From assembly GCA_963971285.1 (NCBI GenBank), contig OZ020244.1, positions 30,194,001 through 30,258,000 on the forward strand: a stretch of 64,000 bases of DNA, in the 5' to 3' direction. Below are positions 34,801 through 46,800 of this stretch, in pieces. Under the pieces are notes generated by a model. That model had not been told where the DNA came from. It ran no database searches and was given only the letters and a program-made list of their open reading frames with translations. Each line of letters starts with the position of its first letter. Position 1 is the first letter of the stretch. This DNA is from Astropecten irregularis. Lineage: Eukaryota; Echinodermata; Asteroidea; Paxillosida; Astropectinidae. The position numbers and the translations under genes were made by a program.

Positions 34801-37800
34801 AAAGTGCGTTAGGCACTCACCTCTCACCAATGTTGCCCGGGTTCGATCCCGGCTTGGGTCATAATTGGGTCCCGGCTTGTGCGTTGGTTCTCTTCTATGC
34901 TACAAGGGTTTTTCTCTGGGTTCTCCGGTTTTCCTCCCTCCACAAAAACCAAAACACTTTCGATCTTAAGCTGTGCTTCGTGATATGGGTTGATGTGGCT
35001 GGCTGCCAAAGGGCGCCCATGAAAGCCTGCTACTTGATCACGTATTGTAATTGCTGGGAACCTCTGGAAAACAGTGTGTGTTTCAATTCACTGAGCAGGT
35101 AAACCCAGGGTAAACAAGAAATAAATTAATAAATATGTTCCCAAGGGAATTTCCAAGAAAGGTTCAGCAACATTAAAAACGCTGTTTTGTACCTCATTTG
35201 AAATTCGAGAGGTTAAATTCGTTCATCGACTTGGGATTGCAATTTTGATACTAGTTTTAAATTGTGTACATACTGTATATAGTACATATGTAGGTAAACC
35301 TCCTTGGATTTAGTATCTTTAATGGATGTTGGACCAGCCATTTATGTTTTAGACCAGGCGGATTAGGTACATAATTTGGAGCTTACGTCTGCTCAAGTTC
35401 CAAGTCAAGTTTTGAAGCTCCACAAAATCAAAGTCACAATCGCCTGTAATTGTTGTCGTTGTTGAAGTTTTCAACCTTTTCTATGTTTTTGTTTCACGGA
35501 TAGGAACATTTAACCCCTTGAATAACACAGAGTCTCTAGTTACTTCAAAGTCTACGCAGAGAACACTGGAATTTGATGAAATCTAAATATTTTGTATGGA
35601 CAGATAAGCCAAACAAAACAGTGAGTGGTAATCCCGCACAGGAAATAAAACAAAAAACTGGTCAAACCGGGGTAAAAATAAATACATACATGCAATATTT
35701 ATGCACGTTTGCACCTTGCAGATTATGTACATTGTACATGTTGTATGCCTTCTTGTGATCGAAGATGATGTTTGTATATCCCACATACTCTTTGCATTAG
35801 GTATTGGCTTTGATGTCCTTGTTGTTTATTTAATTTGGAAAATCTACATAGTACATTACCTTGGAATCATCAGAAATTAACCACAAGGGAAACTGACCGT
35901 AGATTAATCAGAAGTCATCAAATACGATTTCATATTGACTTTTGAGTTGTGTCTTTTTGGAGAGATCCTGAATTATGCAGTTTCTTAGGTTTGCAGCATT
36001 GCTAACTAGTGTTGCATGTACATGTATTTGGAAAGGTTCCTTGTATACAGCAGCATGCATAATGTGTATTTTCATGGCTTCTGATGTACAACCACACAGT
36101 GTTATTAAACTGCACATTCCCAACAAAAGGCTAGATGGCTCATTAAGTGCAGTGAATACACCGATCTAGTCACAGACATAAATAACCTGTAGACCAACAG
36201 CCGCCTATTCAAATGTGTGGCAGGTACCGTAATTGTGACGGCACCCAATTATTGCCAAACTATGGACAAAAAATTATACTTCTACGCACGATTTAATAGA
36301 GAGGATTGATTCAAACGGGAAATTCTAGATGAAAATGAAATGATATCCACTTTAAACCCATTAGAGTAATAAATAGGTTTACCTCACATACCATTGCACA
36401 GTAATATGAGTTTCTCAAATAATGGAAAGATTGAATGAAAACTTTTGTGTTTGAAATTTCATCTTGATTTTATGAGAGGGAACTAGCGTGAGATTACATG
36501 CGCAACTGGCCTCTTTTATAATCTTTGCGAGATTTCGGAATAAAGTAATTGTTTATGTGCGTTGCGCGCGCCTCGCGCACTGGGTGATGCACAAGTTTGC
36601 CCATAGTTTTTAAGATGGCGTCTGTTTTCAAAATTACGCACTTGCTCCCTCTGCTGTCGGTTTAGAGGTTATTTATGTCTATGGATCCAGTAAGCCACAC
36701 TCACTTTAGCATCGGCCAAGCAACGGCACACACGCACTTAAGCACACAACGTGTCACGATCGTCCACACGCGACGCATTGCACACTCTCAACCACCGAAA
36801 GCACTTCTCTCCTTTGGAATAACTTTGCTTTTGGAAAAGGCCAAAAATGTACATTTCCTCTCAGCCAGGGCATTGAGTCGCGTTAGGAATATAATGAAAA
36901 TATAAACACCTCTTGACAATAGTTAAAGATAAAACTTGGGTTAGTAAAAGAATTACCTTATACCGGTACAATACAAAACAAAAGTAAACTCAACGACAAG
37001 TGTGTAGTAAATAATACAAAATTCATAATGTTATGTCAGACAAAATGGCGGCAATTTTTTCGAATCTTAAATAACGTGATTTGTAGATTTGTCATCAAGG
37101 GATGTGACCTACTGGATTTGTGTATTGCTGCATGGTTTGAATCTCACTTTGATCAGTTTTCCCTTCAAATGATTGAAACATTCAAATGAGGAAATATCTA
37201 TAAGGAAGTGTCAGAGCCTCCTTAGAATTGTCGGAGTCATTTTAAGTCATACTGTATCTGCAGACGTAGGTCTAGACTCGACCTATTGTTTACATAAACT
37301 GCAGTTGAAATGTTCACAAAAGGTTGGAATTGAAAAGGCCATCACATCGGCGCCATATTTGAACTAATTGTACACGATAACAATGCAACATAAGTGTACA
37401 TGTTTTTCTATCCATGGTTACCTTTAGTCGTTATTAATGTGATTAATGTACCACCGCTCAGCAGGAAGGAAACAAGTATTGTCACTGGGATCACACAAGA
37501 AGGACAAAGTGCTCACACAACCTCTGGATTTTTTTATTTTATTATTTTTTTTATCACTGAAAATGCCAAAAGCAACTTAGGAGTTTGCCGGATGAGAATT
37601 TTTGTTTTGCTTAATTCTTAATCAAATCAAAGTCAGAAATTACTTGGAAAGGAAACAGGGGCATTATTTGGGCTCTTTCTGACGACGCTAGCAGGAAGAG
37701 GGGAGTGGGGGGAAGGAAACCTTGAAGAATTGTTTGTTCTTATTGTTTGTGCCCTGTTAATAGATTGCCGTCTCAACCTCAAGCTTGGTTTCAGTTGCGA

Positions 37801-40800
37801 CTGAGTTGAAATGTGAAATTTCAGATTAAGAGGCACTTAAAAGCGTTCATGCCTTGGCGCCAGGATGATGTTTGCCACAAACCCTCGTGGCTGTGACCTT
37901 CATCTTCAGCATTTTCAGTCGTTTTGTTAAATTTTTTGTTTTTTGTTCACGTTTGCATGTTTTATCTTCTTCTTTTTTTTGTTTTGATACCAGGAGCCTG
38001 TTGGTGTGTAACCGTGCAGAGGGCAGATTCAGCCATTACGATTCGGCAGGATCTAGTAACCAGGGCGCAGCCATGATCCTCTGCAGTAAACTGCATCGAT
38101 TTCTGAAAGGTAGATATGTTACAAGAAAACCTCTATCTCCATCCGACAGAACAGGAAATTATGTTTCAGTACATTTGTGACTGATGAGGCTCATATAAAT
38201 CAACTTGCCACTGATAGGTGCTTGATAAAATAGAATTAATGGAGCATGGATGGCAATGAATTTGGAATTTGAAATTAGTTTGAATCAGATTTTGGTTTTT
38301 AATCACGGCCCAATTTCATGGAATCCGTTACCATTACTAAAAATTCTTCGCGTACGGTAGCAGACTTGATTTTTTTTGTTATGGTTAGCATATTTCACGG
38401 GAGAGTTTTCTTTTTGGCAATGGTAAGCAAGGAATTTCTGCAGAATACATATATGACAGCGCGTTAGCACTGTTACCTTTAGAAATTCTTCGCTAACTGA
38501 AAGTCTTGCTCACGGATTCCATGAAATAGATTTCACGCATCGGGCATAGCAGTGCCCGTTAGCACAAAACAAGCAGTAACGGATTTCATGAAATTGGGCC
38601 CAGGTTTGATTTATTTGTAATCAGGACTTATTGCCACTTGATGATTAAATGACAACAGAAAAACTATACAACAAATCTTCCATGCTGTGGAATATGGAGT
38701 TTAACATTAGTGTAGCACAGTGTGAAAAAGTGATCCAGTTGACAAACATACTGAAAAAACAATATTGAATTATGCCTGAAGATGATTAGAGCATGCTGAT
38801 CGCAACGTCAAGTGTTGAACCATCGGTTCTTCTCAGAAGCACACACTCACAGAAGAGAATACATGTATATACTGTATATATGGTGTTAATGTACATGATA
38901 TGTAACCCTTCTTTATTTTTATAAGATACATACATGTGCTTGGCAAAAGTGCATGTTCCCATTGCTTGTACTGTACATGTATAAAATTGTACACATGAAC
39001 TAAAAATGCTTCTTTCACTTGCATGTTCTTGTCCTCGTCATTCAGCCTTTGAGAAAGATCCTGCTAGGATTGAAACACGTCAGGCTCTCCTAACTCCAAG
39101 CATTTGATATATTTCAGGTAATTTTTGGCTGAATGATGAGCAGTTTGCAGCAGTTTATTACTTGTATTGAACTGAAAATTTGTTAAAAAGCATGTCAAAA
39201 TCATAATCTAGCATTTAATAAGGAACCGTCTGCAAATACTGGCGGAAGCGTGACTAATCATGAAAAATACGAATGTGAATACAGTCCCCCTCCCGCCTCC
39301 CCCCCCCTCCTCCCCGGTTCTCTCGTCTGAAGGAATTCCTCTCCGGTTGAATCTGATCCTGGGGCCTCCCTTGAAAAATAAATCAAGTTTCTTGTGTGAT
39401 CAGTTTGCTCCTCTCGGTGGCCTTGCCCCCGGGCCAGTCAGGATATTTGCTCTCTGGTTTCATGGTGCGGTTTTCAGTGTGCTGGGTTTTCAATGTGCTC
39501 AGTTTGCACGAGGATGGAGGGGAGGGGAGGGGGTGGGGGACACAGGGGGAGGAGGAGGAGGAAGTTAGAACGGCCGGCACGTTGCTGCCTCTACACAAAC
39601 TTCCTCGCCGTGTTAAAGAGGACAACTGGGAGTAGCTGATGTAATACAGGAAGATGCTTGATGTAAGAGCAACCACAACAGCTCGCATGACAGGACCTTA
39701 GGGTTTGTTGGATGTTGATGGAAAGAAGGAGATAGGTTGAGAGGAGGGTGTGGGGGGGACTTGCTCTTCCGGAGATGTCTTGATAGGCTGTTGAACCCGC
39801 AAGAGACCAATTCTTGCTATTAAATGAATTACATCATCATCATGCAGCTGTCTCCACTGATGTTCATGTCTGACGGTAGATGCAGTATTGTCTTTATAGT
39901 AGGAGTTAATCTTACACACAGGTGGTCATATACATTACATGTACAAGGAAATCAGCTCTTCTGATAATATTTGTATTCTTTCATTCAAGCCCTGGGGTCC
40001 TTAGAAGGTGTTGTGTTGCATTTACGTATTCCATTTGTTTTTAACTGAAGTAGACGTTAGAATGATGAGAGACAAAGTATAAGTGGCATTTGTCTACGCT
40101 ATGCGGTGCTCCTCATACATTAAACGTACATTAGTCAGGGGAACCTGTCCAATACATGAAGCAGTCAGGATGTGAATTTAATGGATATTTACCAAGAAAT
40201 CACAGAAACCAAAATGGATGAAATCAAGGCTAGCAATCATTCATTCATCACTCGGCTACCTTTAAAAGTAGTATCATACTTTGGTAAGAAACCAAAACAA
40301 AAATTTTCACAGATTTACATATTATAACTCACAGGGTATGAAGATGGTGGTGGTAGAAACATACCGTTAAAATCTTTCTGCCTGAAATGGTGTATTTCTC
40401 CAGAAATTTGTAAAACAACGACCAAAAATCTGTTTGATCTTTTAAAAGATCAAAAATAAAAGAGAAAAGACTTAAGAAATTCTGTGGCTGTTTTTCACTG
40501 TTTTCTCAAAAAGTGGACACCGTAGGGGACTGAAATTTTCACAGATGACTGTTACTTTATCTGTCTTGATATTTTTGCCCATGAATCTGTATTTCTTTGA
40601 TAAAAACCAAAGTACATGTATGATGTTACCTTTAAAGGTACTATCATACTTTGGTAGCATACCGAAACATCTCAGTCCTCTGAGATTACCTATAACTTAT
40701 AAGGGTATAAAGATGGTGATGGTAGAAACATTCCGTTGAAAATGTTCTGCCTGCTATACTGAATTTATCTAAAAAATAGTAAAACCAATGACCAAAACCA

Positions 40801-43800
40801 ATTTAGATCTTTGGAAGATAATGGTAAACATATTTTTAAAATACCGTGTGCATTTTTCACTGTTTCCTCAATAAAGTGGGCACCGTATGGGACTGAAATT
40901 TTCACAGATGACTGTTACTGTACACTTCCTTGATATTTTTGACCACGAATCTGCATTTCTTTGAAAAAAAACCCCAAAGTATAGAAAAAGCCAAAATCTG
41001 AAACTCACAAAAACTCACCTAGTAGATGCGTAGTATCTGACGTTTAGAGATGTCCTAAGCTTTGTTTGACAGGCCTCAGTTTTGCGACGATGCAGAGACC
41101 TGTGAAAATGTTAATAATGCATTAATGCACAATTTGTATTATCAGCACGCTTTCAGTGAGATAAGATTATACTGACAGTTCCTCCGAAGGGGATTATATT
41201 TACAGTTTGTCAAACCATTACAGTGATATAATATAAATAAATCAACAGGACTGTATGCATAGTCCTTACATAAGGCCGAAAAAATAAAATGGTTGTGTTG
41301 CCCTCAAGTGGAAAAATTACAATTTTGGGTCGGTCGGTCAATTTTTTTATTTTTTATTTTTTTGGCCGACTTTCAAACATTTAAGAATAAATACAGGATG
41401 TATGGTCACCAGGGCTTATAAATCAATGGTCTTGGGTTGTTTCGAGGAGACACGCTTTTTTACTGCTAAATCTTACATTTTCTGTCAAAAATTGTGAGTT
41501 TTTATACTTTAGGACTCGGAGAAAAAAATTTAAAAAAAAATCCCGACCCAAAGTTTTGGCATTTTACGGTCGGTCGCTGAGGGCAACACAACCATTATTT
41601 TTTTCGGCCTAATTGACAGTTCAATTCTTGCATTAGGAAGAATAGGTTTAATCTGTGTTTTCACGCAGACGAACAAACCACTTTGCCCCAATTTGTCTTG
41701 CACAAGGGATTAATTAGCTTGTGGAGATACACGTTGCATCACGCACCTAAATGTGGTCAAGCCACTGGCAGTAATATGTATCCACTCGCAAAATGTCAAG
41801 GCCATGGAAGTGGAATTATAGAGCCTTGATAAAGTGCAAAGAATCAATTTGGTAGTTTAAATGGTGTGGAATAATCTCTGGGGCTTCGGTTTTCAAACAA
41901 AATACTGGCTTGCGCATCTCTGTAATATCCCATTGAAATGGATGAAGGGATTAATTTTTTTGTTTTCGTCAACCGTTCAATTAATGAGAAGAGTTAATTG
42001 AATTTCCAAACTCTCTCTAGTTGCTAAGGTTTGTACTTTGAATAAATTTTTAAAAGTCCTTAAAATGAACTTGAACTAAAAATGCACTGCAGGAACTCTT
42101 TAAGTTGATGCTTCATTCTCAGTACAATTTACAGACAGATATGGATCTATAAAGCTTTGTAGCTCGTCCATTTCTGAGCAGAAACCTGGATGCCCTCATT
42201 TTGTGTGCATTACTGCATTGTATTCGGAACTCCTTTCAAATGGTTCCTCCACAATTCAGTGAAAAGCTGCTTTATTATGGCATATATAATAGAGAAACGG
42301 TATGCTTATGTACATGTACTTTGATATTTGTAGAAGTCTCAGTCATCATTTTCATGTTCAATAGGGACATTGATCATTGAGTACGGCTTTGGAGTCCATG
42401 CACTTTGTTTTCAACTGCCGCCATTGCATCATTGGTAATTTAAACAATTAGCCAATTGTGATTGTGAAAGCCTACTTGGTTTGAAGACCGTACTTTGTAA
42501 ATGAGTTTTGAAGTACATTTATGGTGTATTCACATGTGCTTAGGCTGCTGCAAGCTATTTTATACTGAGTATATACTTAGTGCAGTGGAGGATAGGGATG
42601 GAGCTGGTATTCTAAACGTTTCATTCATTTTGATTTCAGTAGAGTTTCCTTTTTTTTATGTGAAGTTTCATCTTAATGCACAGAGTCCTGTTTTTGGAGT
42701 CCTGACAGATTATATGCAGATTACATATAGATTGCATTTAGATTATGTATATATACATGTACAGTAGCAATCTAGAAAAAGGTATATTTCTCAGCAAGTT
42801 AGATATGCTAAGCAAATTAAATGTTGGCAACCAGTGTTTGGTAAGCAGTAATCTCTTGTTCTGTCTTGAGCGGCAATTTTGTGTACTAAACAGCAGCTCT
42901 GTGAAATGTTGTTGGTCTAATTAAGATCTTCTAATTGAATGCAACACTTTAGAAATGTTGTCCTTTGGTCTGGTATCCAGTGTGTAGTACTATTGACAGT
43001 ACCTGGGGCCAATTTCACAGAGCTGCTTAAAAAGCACCAAAAAATTGCTTAAGCATGAAAAGTCTTCCATGGTCAAACAGGATTGCCATCCAAATTTTCA
43101 ATGTGATGTGTACACTGCTTTTGACTTGTATTCATCCATTGTTTGTTGAGCATAACTTTCACTAGGAGTTTTGGCTGGCAAGTGGCATACTGATTTTATT
43201 TACCAAGGTTTTTGGTGCTTTAAAGCAAATTCTGGTGTTTAAGCAGCTGTATGATATTAGCCCCTGATGACTGTATTCAGTCAAGTCCAATTTGCACAAA
43301 TCAGTACACTGACTTCCCCCGTACAGATGCCAGCTCAACCCCACCATGAAGGAATCATTTGAACAAACAGATATCGAGCCTCACAAAATAGACACAAACA
43401 CCATGAGTTTCCTCAACAAACAGACAGCGCTGACACCCATCAATGATGAGACCTAGCTCGACCTCACTCCCCCTGTAGCCATGCATCCATCAGAGTGTGA
43501 CTATCCACCATCTAAGAGGAGTTGACAGCCAGAAGCGGTTGCCTCTTTTGAAGTACGGTGGTGAATATTTCCTAATTACATTGCTGCGGCTGTCGCATGC
43601 TACTTCCAAGTACTTGTGGTTTATCATATTCAGTCTGCTGTATTGATTTATCAGCCTTGCGCAGACTGAACTGAAGGCCGTTGATATTAATCATGCCTTA
43701 TTACACTGATTGCTGTACGTTCAAGGACAGTACGCACCCATAATATATCTCAGGCCGTACAATAATGTGTAATCTGATCCAATTGTTATCGCACTGGATA

Positions 43801-46800
43801 CATTTAAAAACAAACAGGACTCTTGTGCATGTTCATCACGTGCAGTAACTATAAGTGGCAGTATATAGGCCTAATCACTTTCACTCCGACACTTAAAGTG
43901 CAAATTAATTTGCATCAACAAAAGAAAGTAATCAGCACCATCTGTTAATGACTTGACAACTTAATCTCAGGAAATCGGTTGACGTGACTGAAAGTTAGCC
44001 TGATGACGAGAAATTGAGAACGTATGCTTGACGCCACTGATAGGAAGAAAACGTGCCACATTATTACTGACACGAAGGGGGAAGATTAAATCCTACGGGA
44101 TATGAGACTGGCCTGATTAGAAAGATCGATCAACTTTAAGCAACAGACGATGAAAAGGGCTCTCCAAGATCCAACATGTACATGCCCTACAGGCATTAAT
44201 AGTAGCTGAAGATCTCAGCCACGGTCATGATGTCGTACTTCAGCCACGAAGAGAGTTGATGTCAAATTCTGACATCCTTAGAGGCAGTGAATACTTGATG
44301 AAATATAAATCCCTTACATCCATCAACCAAGTAGCTGTTTTCTTTCCCCTCCGAGTTCAATTTCCTCCTGACTGCATCATGTACAAGCACAATAAGCTAA
44401 GGCAGTCACCTTCCACGATTCCATGTTTTCATGATATAAAGACAAGTTTTTGCAGACATCAGTTTTAAAACACAGATGACAATGTTTTTTGAGAATAGAT
44501 AATGATAATAATTTATTCATAACAATTTAAATATTTATATATATATGGTGCATTTATCTGGGAACCAGATCAAGGTGCCTACATTATTATCCCTGGTCAT
44601 TGGGCTACATTAACATTCCTGAAACAATCTCAACTTTCTGGGAAGTATCCTTGCAGTGCACATGCGCGTGTTTCCTATGTGTTTACATGGCTTTAGCAGA
44701 CCACGTGCACTCCCGCGCGCTTTATGCGCAACCTCAGCGCCCTGATGGTACTATAGCAGCGTTTTACATTCATAAAATTTAGTTTATCAATTACCTGCGG
44801 TCCGTCTTCAGGGAGTCTTGCAAAATGTCACACTGTACCGTGTGAAAGGATGCAAAAGCGGCCAGCATAAAACCATGATTTCACAACCAAAATTTCTCAT
44901 TGATTGAGAGTTTTTTAGAGTGAAAAGGCCTTAAGGCCCCCTTCACATGAGGCAATTTACAGGCAATCAGTTCCAGGCATTAAGGCAATCTCCAAGAAGA
45001 AATATAATTTATCTTTAAATTTGCATTTTCTTTGGGATATTAGAGAGAAACTGCACTACTAGAATATGACTTTTGTTCTTGCAATATTTTCCTCTTGCTT
45101 GCAGGGTAGATGGTTGCTTCAAAGATGCCTGTCAAAAGTTGCCTTGTGTGACATGGCCCTGAGATATGCACACACACACACTCAGGACTGTATCTTTTAA
45201 ATACATTTAGTAAAGTGATTAGAAAAGCATCCTTTATGAAGGATTCTGCATCTTGGAAGATGCATCTTGAATTAAATTTTTCAATGAATTTTTTCAAATT
45301 CAATTCAAATTCATTTGTATTTCTTTCTAGTGTTACAGAGCTTGCGCTTGTTTCCATTTTTTGTTTTTGGTTATGTTTGATAGTCCCTTGCAATTGACTA
45401 TTTAAAATGTAGAATAAAAAAAAGCATCCTCTTTGAGTGATCCGTCTTGTTCTGTTTCTTAGGTTACAACATTAATGCTGCGCGTATCTTCAATGATCCG
45501 TGAGATATAATGGTACAATGTATGTGAATGGTTTCAAGGCTTCTGACTGCCAAACGAACAAAGATAATTGACTATTAGGGACACCGCTATTACATAGGGC
45601 TGCATGGATACATACATGTACATGTAGCTTAATTGATAAGAGCCTTGGTACGGTTTTCCGGAGGTTCCTGGTTCCAATTCCGCTCCAGTTCATTTTTCTT
45701 TGTTCACTTTTCAATGACTTAGAACGTAATATGATTACTGGTACGGTAGTCCCAGGGTAGTTTCTTACAAGTAAAAATGAATTGGAGCGACAAAGATGAG
45801 CTATTTCCTGTCTGCAGGAGACTGATTGTTGATTTGATAAAGCCGGTGTGTTTGCTGTTAGGGAAACTTTGCTCAACCTTAACATGATACCATTGAAAGA
45901 TTCAATTTGGTACACGATAATTGACATTGTGTTTAAAATGAAACCCATCTTTCAGTCTTTTGTCGGGCCTTTTCATGATTAAGAAAAAACATCCAATCTA
46001 ATATATTTGTGCATGAAACCCCCCTCAATGATGTCGCATGCTTTCATTTCTGTCAGACTGTTATTAAAAAGAGCAAGGCCAGATTTCACTCCCGGATTGA
46101 ATATTTTACAAGATGAAATTTTTTTATCAATAAAGTGCAGACTGCATAATTTGTATTGTGTGGGTATAAAACTGCAACCCATCTTCCCTTTGTGGGCGAA
46201 TCCAGTGCAGCTTCAATTCCACACGCTAATGAAATTTACTGGCTAGAAATATGCCTTCTATCGTAGTTTTGACGTGAAGGAGGGCTGCTGTGTGCCCTGG
46301 TATTTTCTCTCCCCCCATTGTGCAAGCCCATGGGCTTTTTCATTCTGTCTTTGTGCGCCTAATGATGCTGACCTCAAAATGCTAACGCTTAATGTAATTG
46401 GATGCGAATTTGGGCCAACGATAGGAATACTGTGAATTCATGTGGCACATTTGATGCTTGATAGAAGAGTTTTTTCCCCTGAAACTTCACAACCTTGGCA
46501 AGTGCATGTACATGTAAACTTGTACAGTAATTAAGCATGCTGTTACATTTTCTTGTTTTGGGCGTGAGAAAGATGGTGCCACTGATCATCCCAGCTTTTG
46601 TACAAAACATTTATCACAGCATCCTAACAAGTAACAACTGTTCTGCTATACTATTAAAGGTAGTATCATACTTTGGTAAGAGACCAAAACAAAAATGTTC
46701 ACAGATTTACGTATAACTTACAGGGTATGAAGATGGTGGTGATAGAAACATACTGTTAAAATGTTTCCGCCTGAAATGGTGTTTTTATCCAGGAATTAGT

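Larger units (their letters stand above)
33238..37993 (+). other. SENP8 intron 3
   Basis: 4756 bp, GTAAGT to CCAG. Contains a family B' element (33318-33666), repeat P (33691-33815) and a SINE (34790-35133). From 35134 to 37993 I recognise no element or gene. Confidence 0.85.

Noticed and set aside
34785-34860. Isolated tRNA gene
   Set aside because: Box A and box B are present, but a SINE body and A-rich tail follow directly and the cloverleaf does not close.
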